61,989 bases of DNA from NCBI GenBank assembly GCA_025360225.1, contig JANYCN010000030.1, positions 1 to 61,989 of the forward strand, given 5' to 3'. The notes under the pieces are model-generated. The model was not told where the DNA came from. It searched no databases and was given only the letters and a program-made list of their open reading frames with translations. Both the position numbers and the translations under genes were made by a program. Source of the DNA: Actinomycetes bacterium (lineage in GTDB: Bacteria > Actinomycetota > Thermoleophilia > Gaiellales > F1-60-MAGs149). Positions 42,112 through 50,792 of this stretch are shown here, piece by piece; position 1 is the stretch's first letter; every line of letters starts with the position of its first letter.

Positions 42112-43768
42112 CGCCGAGGTCCGAGGCGTCGACGATCGTGTATGCGTACCCCTGCTCGGCGAGGAATCGCTGCCGGTTCGCGGCGAAGCTCTGATCAGAG
42201 GTGTCGCGGGCGACGACGGCGTAGAAGCGGGCCTGCCGGGCGTCCGCCTTCGGACGGAGGATCCGGCCGAGACGCTGCGCCTCCTCCTGTCGCGAGCCGA
42301 ACGTGCCCGACACCTGGATCGCGACGGACGCGTCCGGCAGGTCGATCGAGAAGTTCGCGACCTTCGACACCACGAGCAGGCGCTCCTCACCCGCGCGGAA
42401 CGCGGCGAACAGGCGTTCCCGCTCGCGGTTCGGCGTCTTTCCGGTGATCAGCGGCGCACCGAGACGCCTCGCGATCTGATCCAGCTGGTCGAGGTACTGG
42501 CCGATCACGAGCGTCGGCTCGTTGTGGTGACGGCGCACGAGCGCAGCCGCGACGTCGAGCTTCGCGACCGGTGTCGCGCCGAGCCGGTGACGGTCGGCGT
42601 CCTCGGCGATCGCGTAGGTCATCTGTTCGTCCGCGGTGAGCGAGACTCGCACCTCCATGCACGTCACCGGCGCGATCCACCCCTGCGCCTCGATCTCCCG
42701 CCACGGGGCGTCGTAGCGTTTCGGGCCGATCAGCCCGAAGACCTCGCCCTCCTTCCCGTCCTCGCGCACCAGCGTCGCCGTTAGACCGAGACGCCGCTTC
42801 GCCTGGATCTCCGCGGTCATCCGGAACACCGGTGCCGGCAGGAGATGGACCTCGTCATAGACGACGAGTCCCCACTCCTCGCGTTCGAACAGGGCGAGGT
42901 GGGCGTTCTCTCCCGCACGGTTTCGCGACACCATGATCTGGTAGCTCGCGATCGTGACCGGGCGCACCTCCTTCACCGTCCCGGAGTACACCCCGATCTC
43001 CTCCTCGGTGAGCGTCGTGCGCGCGACGAGCTCGCGTCGCCACTGGGTCGCGGCGACGGTGCTCGTGACGAGGATCAGCGTCCGCGAACCGACGAGGGCG
43101 ATCGTCGCCGCGCCGACGATCGTCTTGCCGGCGCCGCACGGCAGCACGACGACGCCGCTTCCCGCCGCGTGCACCGCCTCAGCGGCGTGGCGCTGGTAGT
43201 CGCGCAGGTCGAAGTCGTCGCGTAACGCGACCGCGAGCGCCGTCCCGGAGACGTACCCAGCCTGGTCGTCCGCAGGCCAGCCGAGGCGGACGAGCGCGTG
43301 CTTCACCGACCCGCGGGCGCCGCCGGGAACGCGGACGGAGCCCGGGCTGATGCGCGCTCCGAGCAACGGCCCGACGAGCTTCGATCGGACGACCTCCTCG
43401 AGGATCGCCGGCTCGGTCGTCTCCAGCACGAGCCCATCCGCGTCGGCTCGCAGAACGAGCCGCCCGTAGCGTGCCATCGTCTCGCGCACGTCGACCAGCA
43501 CCGACTGTGGGACGGGGAACCGCGAGAAGGTGGTTAACGCCTCGACGACGGCCTGTGGCGTGTGCCCAGCCGCACCGGCGTTCCACAGCCCGAGCGAGGT
43601 GAGCCGGTACGTGTGCACGTGCTCGGGAGCTCGCTCCAGCTCCGCGAACGGTGCGATCGCGGCGCGGCACGCCTCCGACGACGGGTGATCGACCTCCAGG
43701 AGGAGCGTGCGGTCGGACTGCACGATCAGCGGACCACTCGTGGTCTGATGGTGAGATGGCGTGGTCAT
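42101..43768 (-). CDS. xpb: XPB/Ssl2-type DNA helicase; start codon supplied by a repeat element
   Basis: 555 residues. Superfamily 2 helicase: after an N-terminal DRD-like region (GPLIVQSDRTLLLEVDH, PFAELERAPEHVHTYRLT), motif I VLPCGAGKTIVGA, motif II VYDEVHLLP, motif III LTATLVRE, and C-terminal GTFGSRQEEAQRLGRILRPK. Close in layout to mycobacterial XPB, whose N-terminus is a short MTDGPLIVQSD. Here it begins MTTPSHHQTTSGPLI: the extra residues are the translation of the terminal repeat of the element at 43740-44051. Roles in repair/recombination are inferred from the family. Confidence 0.93.
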   Translation of the reverse strand: MTTPSHHQTTSGPLIVQSDRTLLLEVDHPSSEACRAAIAPFAELERAPEHVHTYRLTSLGLWNAGAAGHTPQAVVEALTTFSRFPVPQSVLVDVRETMARYGRLVLRADADGLVLETTEPAILEEVVRSKLVGPLLGARISPGSVRVPGGARGSVKHALVRLGWPADDQAGYVSGTALAVALRDDFDLRDYQRHAAEAVHAAGSGVVVLPCGAGKTIVGAATIALVGSRTLILVTSTVAATQWRRELVARTTLTEEEIGVYSGTVKEVRPVTIASYQIMVSRNRAGENAHLALFEREEWGLVVYDEVHLLPAPVFRMTAEIQAKRRLGLTATLVREDGKEGEVFGLIGPKRYDAPWREIEAQGWIAPVTCMEVRVSLTADEQMTYAIAEDADRHRLGATPVAKLDVAAALVRRHHNEPTLVIGQYLDQLDQIARRLGAPLITGKTPNRERERLFAAFRAGEERLLVVSKVANFSIDLPDASVAIQVSGTFGSRQEEAQRLGRILRPKADARQARFYAVVARDTSDQSFAANRQRFLAEQGYAYTIVDASDLGVTP

Positions 43769-44051
43769 CCGGCCGCCTGGATCGTCCTGCGCTTGCCGGC
43801 TCCGCCACCCGTCGGGTGGCTCTGCCAGCCAGCTCCGGCGCCCACGTTCCGGCCCGCTCTGCGTGCCGGATCGCGGGCTTCGCGGGAGCGTCGCGCGCCG
43901 CTTGCACTTAGCGTGTCAAGGCGAACCGCCTTGACACGCGTGCGAGCGGGCGTGCTACCAGCACGCCCGCGTTCGGCAAGCCCTACGCGACGCGCAACGC
44001 TCCCGCTCGCTCCAGACACCCGATGACGATGCCATTTGACAGTCAGACCAC
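43740..44051 (-). mobile_element. MITE-like repeat, copy B (312 bp), inserted between the helicase-associated gene and xpb
   Basis: Opposite orientation to copy C. The left terminal inverted repeat ends at 44051 in a CTAG; the right one starts at 43740, where the flanking TA has become TC (GA on the minus strand). The interior carries two perfect palindromes (see 43911-43970). The stop of the 44051-46126 gene is the TAG at this junction, and the first 29 bp of xpb lie within the element. No open frame for a transposase. Confidence 0.85.
43911..43970. repeat. Pair of perfect hairpins inside repeat copy B
   Basis: GCGTGTCAAGGCG (43911-43923), loop AAC, then its exact complement to 43939; and GCGGGCGTGCT (43946-43956), loop ACC, then AGCACGCCCGC to 43970. 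Both stems recur in copy E (61935-61960 and onward) with different loops, while copy C lacks them. They could form stable RNA stems or act as terminators; no U-tract follows. Confidence 0.8.
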
Positions 44052-46126
44052 TAGCCACGGGTGAACAGCTTGCGTGCGACAGCGGTGCTATCGAGAAGGA
44101 GGGGAGGCGACGGCTCGTACGTCGGCCCGCGGCTCGGGTAGGCCGCCCGCTCGTGTGCCGGTCGCGTCACCTCGACCTTCCCCCCGGCGGACTCGCCGAC
44201 GGGAAGGAAGCCGGCGTCGCGAAGCGCTGCGAGGACCTCCTTGCTCGTCCTCGCCGACACCAGGACCGTCGGCGCGATCGCCACCAGGCCGAGCTTCCCC
44301 AGGCGTTTGGTGCGCGCGATCTCGGCGATCAACGTGACGTCGTCGGCACGCACGAACGTCCGGGTGCTTCCCACCCTGACGCCGCCGTGACGGCGTGCGA
44401 CGTCATCAATGAGGTACCCGAGCGCCTGCGGCAGGCCCTTCGTTGCGTGCGTCTCGAGGAACGCCCGGATCGTCATCGACGTCTCGCCCGCGTCGAGGGC
44501 GCGTCGGAGCGAGCCTTGGGAGATCCGCAGCACCGTCGCCTGTCCGCGTGACTCGACGTCGGCGAGCAGGCGCAGCGTGCGGTCAACCTCGTCGGCGAGT
44601 GCGCCGGCAACGACGACGGTCTGGTCGGCCTGCAGGGTGAAGCCGGCCACCGCCGCGACGGTGTGTGCGGCGATCGCCTTCGCTGCACCCTCGAGACCGC
44701 CTGCCGCCACGAGCCGGCCGGCCGTCGTCGCGGCAGACAGCGCGACGAGACCGAGCATCTCCATCTCGCGGAGGTGCAGCTCGATCAGCAGGCCGACCGG
44801 CACCTTGTTCTCGCTGTGTAGCGCAGGCTTCCGCCAGAGCAGCGCTTCGATCAAGCGGCTCGGTTCGATCGAGGTGCCGACGGGAAGCTCGCACAGGGTC
44901 TCGAGAACGGTGCGCCGCGCGGCGATGTTCTCGCGCAGGCCGTCGTCGTAGACCAGCGCGCCCTGTCGGCGACCGTCGAGCGTCACACCCGCAATGCTCG
45001 GGAACCGTGGACTCGTCAACCACGTCTGGACCAGCGCGCGCCATCGCTCCGCTGTGGTCCTCTCAAGCCATCCGTCCGCGGCCTTCGTCGGCACGAGGCG
45101 GTCGATCGAGCTGGCGTGTCCGACGAGTCCGAGCTCCCCCGCCAGGTTCAACAGGCGGCCGGCATCGACGTCGGTCTTGTCGACGCCCGCGCCGACCTGC
45201 GCCAGCTCGCGCACGCCGACGGCCGCGGTCTTGAGCAGCGGCAGCGGCGTCAGGTCGAGGCCGCGAAGGATCGATCCGATCGCCCGGACGGTCGCATCCG
45301 CCGCGGCGCTCGCGGCGACGTCGATGTCGGCGACGGGAACGCTCCCGGCGGCACATGCCGGCTGCTCCCTCTGCGTCTTGATCGTCCAGCCGGGGCCGCG
45401 GAGGATCAGGCCGATCTCGCGCGGGAGCTCGAGGAGGTGCGCGTCGAGCGGCAGGAGAAGCGCGTGCCGCTCGAGCCAGGCAGCAGGCCCGGGGATCTTC
45501 CGGTCGGGCCAGTAGACCCAGCTGCCAGCGCTGTAGCTCTCGATCGTTGGGCTCCAGGTGAGCTCCTCGAGCAGGGCGCGCGCGTCGTCGGGCGCTGTCG
45601 CGAGGACGGCGAGGACGCGGTCGCGGTCGCCGAGCACCGCCGCGATCTTGCCCGTCACCTCTCCCTTGCGGCCAGCCGTGTCGACGCCGAGCAGCCTTCC
45701 GAGGTCGGTGCAGAACCTCGCGGGCCGGTCGTCGAGCAGCTGCACGGCGGACGCGCCGAGGCCGAGCGGCCGCCCGAAGACGTTCTGCAGCGACCGCGTC
45801 GTCTCGATGAAGTCGCCGTCAAGGCCGACGATCGCTCGCTGGGCGAGCGCCGTCAGCGGCGCCACGAGGTGTTCGATCTCAACATCCTCGAGCACCGCCG
45901 CGAGCTCCTCGCGCGTCACGAGAGGCCCGAGACCGACAGCGGCCGCGCACACCTGGGCGACGAACAGGTCGAGGTCCGCGAACGCCGCCAACACCGAGGA
46001 TGGCGAGGCCGACCGCTGGGCGAGTGACTCGAGCGTCTGCGGGATCACCTGCCGGAGGTCGGGGCGCAGCTCGAGCAGGTGTGCGACGCCGTCGCGCCCG
46101 AGCTCCTGGAGCCAGCGAAGTCTCAT
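44051..46126 (-). CDS. Helicase-associated protein (XPB-partner family)
   Basis: 691 residues from ATG 46126 (MRLRWLQELGRDGVAHLLELR). In actinobacteria a large protein with a C-terminal helicase-associated winged-helix region (here VLRISQGSLRRALDAGETS...YLIDDVARRHGGVRVGS... near residues 555-620) is encoded directly before XPB, as for Rv0862c-Rv0861c in M. tuberculosis. The middle is rich in Ala/Leu helices and the exact function is unknown. Its stop TAG lies in the repeat-element junction CTAG. Confidence 0.85.
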   Translation of the reverse strand: MRLRWLQELGRDGVAHLLELRPDLRQVIPQTLESLAQRSASPSSVLAAFADLDLFVAQVCAAAVGLGPLVTREELAAVLEDVEIEHLVAPLTALAQRAIVGLDGDFIETTRSLQNVFGRPLGLGASAVQLLDDRPARFCTDLGRLLGVDTAGRKGEVTGKIAAVLGDRDRVLAVLATAPDDARALLEELTWSPTIESYSAGSWVYWPDRKIPGPAAWLERHALLLPLDAHLLELPREIGLILRGPGWTIKTQREQPACAAGSVPVADIDVAASAAADATVRAIGSILRGLDLTPLPLLKTAAVGVRELAQVGAGVDKTDVDAGRLLNLAGELGLVGHASSIDRLVPTKAADGWLERTTAERWRALVQTWLTSPRFPSIAGVTLDGRRQGALVYDDGLRENIAARRTVLETLCELPVGTSIEPSRLIEALLWRKPALHSENKVPVGLLIELHLREMEMLGLVALSAATTAGRLVAAGGLEGAAKAIAAHTVAAVAGFTLQADQTVVVAGALADEVDRTLRLLADVESRGQATVLRISQGSLRRALDAGETSMTIRAFLETHATKGLPQALGYLIDDVARRHGGVRVGSTRTFVRADDVTLIAEIARTKRLGKLGLVAIAPTVLVSARTSKEVLAALRDAGFLPVGESAGGKVEVTRPAHERAAYPSRGPTYEPSPPLLLDSTAVARKLFTRG

Positions 46127-46133
46127 CGCCGAC

Positions 46134-46139
46134 AGTCTA
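46134..46139 (-). promoter_or_regulatory. Putative -10 box (TAGACT) for the helicase-associated gene
   Basis: TAGACT on the minus strand lies 7 bp before the ATG at 46126; no ribosome-binding site between. Confidence 0.45.
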
Positions 46140-46730
46140 CGACGCCGGCCGAGCCCGAGCGATGGCTCTCGTCGGGATAGGTCTCGGGCTCGCGCGCGTT
46201 GTTGTGTGTTCCGAGCAGGACGAGTCGCCGGCGACCGAGACCGGTCGTCAATCACGCGGGTTCGAGCTTCAGACGCCGCTCGGAGCTACGTCAGCTGGTC
46301 GTATGCGCCGCCGACCAAGGCAACGTGGCGGTCGACGGAACGAGGCACCGCCGCCCGGGCGGTAGGAGACCGTCAAAAGCTCGGTGCTGTCGGATCGGAT
46401 GGGAGAGACCTCCGCCCGCGGGTGGGTGTGCCGTTACGTCGGTGCACCACGGTGTCGCTCGAGAGCACAACGCCCACGCGTCCGGCACCGCGAAGCGCAC
46501 GACGCAGCTGCCGGACGAACTGCGGACGAGCGGATCGGGACGCGCGACCCACGGCAGCTGAGGCCCGGCAACGGAGACGGGTACGCCGCCAGGCCGGCGG
46601 CTCCACTCGACCTGGAGACCGAACATGTGCGGATGGCTCGCCGCGCTGGCGAACGCTGCGACGAGCTAGCGCCGACCCGCCGGTACCCTCGGGAGACGTC
46701 CCGATCCGTCGAGCCGGCATTCCTGCGCCG
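46140..46730. other. About 600 bp without a recognisable gene
   Basis: Between the divergently placed start of the helicase-associated gene and the stop of the EamA transporter. Several frames are open by high GC (for example about 110 codons on the minus strand and 150 on the plus strand), but none has a family motif, a good start or codon-position bias that I can see. No repeat-element terminus, tRNA or known structured RNA was recognised. Confidence 0.5.
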
Positions 46731-46735
46731 CCGGG

Positions 46736-47563
46736 CTACGACGCGACGATCGCCATCACGCCACCGACCGCGAGCACCGCGCCGACGCGCTGCCACGCTG
46801 TCAGCCGCTCGTGCAGCTTCAGGTGGGCGAGGGCGACGGTGATCAGCGGAAAGGCGCTCGAGAGGGTCGCAACGACGCTCAGCAGGCCCCGTGTCGTAGC
46901 GAGCGTGAAGGTCACGTTACCCATGGTATCGAGCACGCCGACGGAGGCGACACCGCCGATGCTCGTGCCGCGGAGCGGTGGCCGGCGGTAGAGCAGGAAC
47001 AGCCCAAAGCCGGTCGCCGTGACGAGGCGAGCGGCGAACACCCCGGCGAGCGCGTCGCTCGTGCTGGCACGGTCAAAGACGACGAGCTGGGCGCCGATCA
47101 CGAGGGCGGCGATCGTCGCGAGGATCACCGCCTGGCGCGCGTTGGCAGGTCGACCGTGTTCCGGCTCCCGCGATACCAGGATGACGCCGACGAGGGCGGC
47201 CCCGATGCCTGCCCACACGATCGGCGGTGGACGGTCACCGAGCAGGATCCCCGCGATCACTGGCACCGCCGCGCTCGTCGAGACGATCGGCGCGACGACG
47301 CTCACGGTGCCGACCGCGAGGGAGCGGTAGAGACACGAGATCGATGCGAGGCCGAGCGCGCCAGCGAGCGCGCCCCAGACGAGTGCGTGGGTCGGAAGCG
47401 CCGTCCCGCGAGCCACCAGCACCAGCACCATCATCACGAGACCGGCGGACTGCGTGCCAGCGAGCATGATCGGCAACGCCGTCCGGCGGCCAACCAGACC
47501 GGCGATGAAGTCTGCACCACCCCAGGAGAGGGCAGCGAGGAACGCGAGGCCGATGCCGCTCAT
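46736..47563 (-). CDS. EamA/DMT-superfamily transporter
   Basis: 275 residues with ten predicted transmembrane helices in two repeated halves of five (first repeat ends near IVWAGIGAALVGVILVS, second near QRVGAVLAVGGVMAIVAS), the layout of drug/metabolite transporters. The N-terminus (GLAFLAALSWGGADFIAGL) is typical. Direction of transport and substrate are unknown; the neighbouring amine oxidase invites an amine or amino acid guess. Confidence 0.88.
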   Translation of the reverse strand: MSGIGLAFLAALSWGGADFIAGLVGRRTALPIMLAGTQSAGLVMMVLVLVARGTALPTHALVWGALAGALGLASISCLYRSLAVGTVSVVAPIVSTSAAVPVIAGILLGDRPPPIVWAGIGAALVGVILVSREPEHGRPANARQAVILATIAALVIGAQLVVFDRASTSDALAGVFAARLVTATGFGLFLLYRRPPLRGTSIGGVASVGVLDTMGNVTFTLATTRGLLSVVATLSSAFPLITVALAHLKLHERLTAWQRVGAVLAVGGVMAIVAS

Positions 47564-47570
47564 GCAGCTG

Positions 47571-47576
47571 ACGGTA
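47571..47576 (-). promoter_or_regulatory. Putative -10 box (TACCGT) for the EamA transporter
   Basis: TACCGT on the minus strand is 7 bp before the ATG at 47563. Confidence 0.4.
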
Positions 47577-47601
47577 CCGGATCACCGAACGGCCGACGTA
47601 G

Positions 47602-47607
47602 TACTGT
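47602..47607 (+). promoter_or_regulatory. Putative -10 box (TACTGT) for the PuuB-like gene
   Basis: TACTGT ends 7 bp before the ATG at 47615. Confidence 0.4.
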
Positions 47608-47614
47608 GCTGGCG

Positions 47615-49000
47615 ATGCTCGTTGGCGGCCCGAGCTACTGGTTTCATGCCCTCGGCGGGCTCCCGTCGGCGCGCCCTGCCTTGCCCGGATCCGTCGACTG
47701 CGACGTGGCGATCGTCGGCGCTGGCTACACCGGCCTCTGGACGGCTTACTACCTGAAGCGGGCTGACCCGACGCTGCGCATCGTCGTGCTCGAGCAGCAC
47801 GTTGCCGGCTATGGCGCGTCCGGACGCAACGGCGGCTGGTGCGCGGGCGAGCTCGCTGGCAACCGCGAGGCGTACGCGCGCGGCCCCGAAGGACGTCCCG
47901 GCGTCACGCGCGCGTTGCGGGCGATGTTCGACACCGTGGACGAGGTAGGGCGTGTCGCGTCCGCCGAGGGCATCGACTGCGACTACGTCAAAGGTGGTTG
48001 CGTGTTCGTCGCCGCGAACGAGGCGCAGCTCGCGCACCTGCGCTCCTACCGGGACCACGCCACGGCGTGGGGGCTCTCGCCGGAGGACGACGTCTGGCTC
48101 GAGCCAGAAGAGCTCGCCGAGCGCCACCTCCGAGTCGACGGGGCGCGGGCGGGCATGTTCACGCCGCACTGCGCGCGGATCCAGCCGGCGAAGCTCGTGC
48201 GCGGGCTGGCTGACGTCGTGGAGCGGATGGGCGTGATGATCTACGAGGGGACGACGGTCTCAGAGATCCTTCCTCGGCTGGCGCGCACGGCGCAGGGCGA
48301 CGTGCACGCGCCATGGGTCGTACGCGCCACCGAGGGCTACACCGCTCGTCTGCGGGGTCATCGACGCGACGTGCTGCCGATGAACTCGTCGATGATCATC
48401 ACCGCGCCGCTGCCGCGCTCCGCGTGGGACGAGATCGGCTGGGACGGGATGGAGACGCTCGGCGACACCGCCCACACCTACATCTACGCACAGCGAACGG
48501 CGGACGGACGGATCGCGATCGGTGGGCGTGGCGTCCCGTATCGCTTCGGCTCGGGCACCGACAACGACGGCGAGATCGCGCCGTCGACCGTTGCGAGCCT
48601 CGAGCGTCGCCTGCACGCGATGTTCCCGACAACCCGCGGCGTGGCGATCGATCATGGCTGGTCGGGCGTCCTCGGCGTCCCGCGCGACTGGTCGACGTCG
48701 GTCGGTGCTGACCCGGCGACCGGGCTCGCGTGGGCGGGGTGCTACGTCGGCGTCGGCGTCGCCGCAGCGAACCTCTCGGCGCGGATCATCGCCGACCTGG
48801 TGCGCGGCGAGCGATCGGACATCACGACGCTGCCGTTCGTGCAGCACGTCGCGAAGCGCCGCTGGGAGCCTGAGCCGATCCGCTGGCTGAGCGTGAACGG
48901 GATGTATGCGCTGTACCGCAGAGCCGACGTCATCGAACGGCGAACCGGTCGACCATCGCCGATGGCGCGGCTCGCGAACGCCCTCACCGGGCGCCACTGA
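47615..49000 (+). CDS. FAD-dependent oxidase, PuuB-like, paralogue of 37585-38913
   Basis: 461 residues. MLVGGPSYWFHALGG, CDVAIVGAGYTGLWTAYYLK, YGASGRNGGWCAGEL and AGCYVGVGVAAANLSA mirror the paralogue. It keeps a longer middle (FVAANEAQLAHLRSYRDHATAWG). The glutamine-synthetase-type gene follows after 24 bp, so the pair looks like puuB-puuA of the gamma-glutamyl polyamine route: an amine is glutamylated, then oxidised. Amine identity is inference. Confidence 0.9.
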   Translation: MLVGGPSYWFHALGGLPSARPALPGSVDCDVAIVGAGYTGLWTAYYLKRADPTLRIVVLEQHVAGYGASGRNGGWCAGELAGNREAYARGPEGRPGVTRALRAMFDTVDEVGRVASAEGIDCDYVKGGCVFVAANEAQLAHLRSYRDHATAWGLSPEDDVWLEPEELAERHLRVDGARAGMFTPHCARIQPAKLVRGLADVVERMGVMIYEGTTVSEILPRLARTAQGDVHAPWVVRATEGYTARLRGHRRDVLPMNSSMIITAPLPRSAWDEIGWDGMETLGDTAHTYIYAQRTADGRIAIGGRGVPYRFGSGTDNDGEIAPSTVASLERRLHAMFPTTRGVAIDHGWSGVLGVPRDWSTSVGADPATGLAWAGCYVGVGVAAANLSARIIADLVRGERSDITTLPFVQHVAKRRWEPEPIRWLSVNGMYALYRRADVIERRTGRPSPMARLANALTGRH

Positions 49001-49024
49001 CAGGGTGTTCGACAGGCCGCGCCG

Positions 49025-50368
49025 ATGATCGTCGATGATGCCGGCGTGACCACCGTTGACGACATCCTTGACGTATGGGAGGCCGCCGGCATCAGCTGGG
49101 TGCGGTTCGAGCTCCCCGACCTGCACGGCACCGCCCGCACGAAGCTCGCCCCTCTCGCCGCTGCGCGCGACTACGCGCGGACCGGCATGAACATGTACGG
49201 CGGTGCCGCGGTCCTCGACTCACGCTCGGACGTCGTCGGTGACTCGCTCTACAACACCGAGGTGAGCTACGCCGATCAGCTGCTCTTCCCCGACCCGGCG
49301 ACGGCGCAGATCGTGCCGTGGGCCGCGAACACCGGGCGGTTCATCTGCGACGCGCGGCGTCTCGACGGCAGGCCCCAGGCCGCGTCCCCGCGGCAGGTGC
49401 TGCTGCGCGTGCTCGAGCAGGCCGCGGCGATGGGGTTCACGATCCGTTCTGGCGCCGAGTACGAGAACTACTTCCTCACGCCAGAGGGCGAGCCGCTGTT
49501 CGACGGGTACCACATCTTCAACCCCGTCCGCAACACGTTTCATCCGGTCGTCCGCGACCTGCTCGACCAGCTGCCGCGCGTCGGCGTCGACCTGATCAGC
49601 GCCAACTGCGAGTACGGGCCGAGCCAGTTCGAGATCAACTTCGGACCGGGCGACGGCGTCGCGGGGCCCGACAAGGCCTACACGTTCAAGAACGCCGTGA
49701 AGGAGATCGCCCACACGCACGGGCTGATCGGCACCTTCATGTCAAAGCCGTTCGTCGGAGCGGCTGGTTGCGGCGCGCACCTTCACGTCTCCCTGCTCGA
49801 CGCCGTGACCGGCACGCCGCTGATGGGCGACGACGCCACGGCGGACGGCCTGACGCCGCTCGCGCGACACTTCATCGGCGGCAACCTGCGCTACGCGCGG
49901 GCGTCGTACTCGCTGCTCGCGCCGACGGTCAACTGCTTCAAGCGCCGGCGGCCGCACTCGTTCGCGCCAACGAACGTCTCCTGGGGTCTCGAGGATCGTT
50001 CCGCCCTGATCCGCATCAAGGGCGGCTCGCAGGCATCGCGCCACGTCGAGCATCGCGCGCCGTCGGGCCTGTCGAACCCCTACATCGTCGCGGCGACGGT
50101 GCTCGCCTGCGGGCTGCTCGGGATCCGCGACGCGATCAATCCCGGCCTGCCCTCCGGCCCGCTGCCGGCCGAGGACGACGCGCGGCACGCGCAGCTGCCG
50201 TGGACGCTGCGCGAGGCGCTCGACGCCTTCGAGCAGTGCGATCCGTTGCGCGATCTCCTCGGTGAGGAGTTCGCGCACATCTGGCTCGCCGTTCGTCGCA
50301 ACGAGCTCGCCCGGTTCGAGGACCACGTCACGGACTGGGAGCGCGCCGAGTACCAGTCGGTGTACTGA
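49025..50368 (+). CDS. Glutamine synthetase family, gamma-glutamyl-amine synthetase-like
   Basis: 447 residues. N-terminal beta-grasp (VRFELPDLHGTARTK) and catalytic domain with Glu ligands in GAEYENYFL and NCEYGPSQFEINFGPG, the HLHVSLLD metal His and VEHRAPSG near the ATP/Glu site. It lacks the classical GS adenylylation tail and resembles PuuA and gamma-glutamylmethylamide synthetases rather than GlnA. With the PuuB-like oxidase upstream it suggests catabolism of putrescine or another primary amine. Confidence 0.9.
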   Translation: MIVDDAGVTTVDDILDVWEAAGISWVRFELPDLHGTARTKLAPLAAARDYARTGMNMYGGAAVLDSRSDVVGDSLYNTEVSYADQLLFPDPATAQIVPWAANTGRFICDARRLDGRPQAASPRQVLLRVLEQAAAMGFTIRSGAEYENYFLTPEGEPLFDGYHIFNPVRNTFHPVVRDLLDQLPRVGVDLISANCEYGPSQFEINFGPGDGVAGPDKAYTFKNAVKEIAHTHGLIGTFMSKPFVGAAGCGAHLHVSLLDAVTGTPLMGDDATADGLTPLARHFIGGNLRYARASYSLLAPTVNCFKRRRPHSFAPTNVSWGLEDRSALIRIKGGSQASRHVEHRAPSGLSNPYIVAATVLACGLLGIRDAINPGLPSGPLPAEDDARHAQLPWTLREALDAFEQCDPLRDLLGEEFAHIWLAVRRNELARFEDHVTDWERAEYQSVY

Positions 50369-50390
50369 TTGCGACCCGCTCGAGGACGGG

Positions 50391-50792
50391 TTACAGGAGG
50401 CGAATGCGAGCGCCGCACGCCGCGTACGTCGGTAACGCTCGCTGGTCGCACGTCACGAGTTCGAGGCCGGCTCGGGCGGCACAGGAGGCGATCACCGCGT
50501 CGTAGATCGCACCGCCAACGATGCCGATCTCGGGCCAGCGATCAACCATCTCCCACGAGGCGCTGGGTTGGACATCAAGCCACGGTTCAGCGAAACGCTC
50601 GCGGAGGAACTCTGCAGCGACCCGCGCCGGCACCCGGTGCGGGGCGGGTAGGCGGGTGAGGACCGAGTAGGCCTCGTACGCCGCGTGTACCGGAAGGTGG
50701 GGGCGTACGTTGACGATGGCCCGCGCGGCGTCATGTCGCTCGTGCCACGATGCGAGAGCGGCGACGACGACGCTCGTGTCGACCGCGATCAT
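50391..50792 (-). CDS. vapC: VapC-type PIN toxin
   Basis: 133 residues, ATG overlapping the antitoxin stop (ATGA). Acidic PIN residues: Asp in MIAVDTSVVV, Glu in AAYEAYSVLTRL, Asp in GGAIYDAVIA and Asp in VTCDQRALP. Convergent with the glutamine-synthetase-type gene, 22 bp between stops. Endoribonuclease by family. Confidence 0.9.
   Translation of the reverse strand: MIAVDTSVVVAALASWHERHDAARAIVNVRPHLPVHAAYEAYSVLTRLPAPHRVPARVAAEFLRERFAEPWLDVQPSASWEMVDRWPEIGIVGGAIYDAVIASCAARAGLELVTCDQRALPTYAACGARIRLL

Noticed and set aside
39535-42390. 951-codon open frame antisense to the FAD-GcvT gene
   Set aside because: Same shadow effect; the sense strand has all expected motifs.
43731-43740. Extended target preference beyond CTAG, since the xpb flank GTGGTCC resembles the element end GTGGTCT
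   Set aside because: The similarity is explained by codons for Gly-Pro-Leu-Ile conserved in XPB, and flanks of the other copies do not share it.
43917-43970. Element hairpins as ordinary Rho-independent terminators
   Set aside because: The stems are strong, but no run of T follows either one, so intrinsic termination is not supported by sequence; left as an open possibility only.
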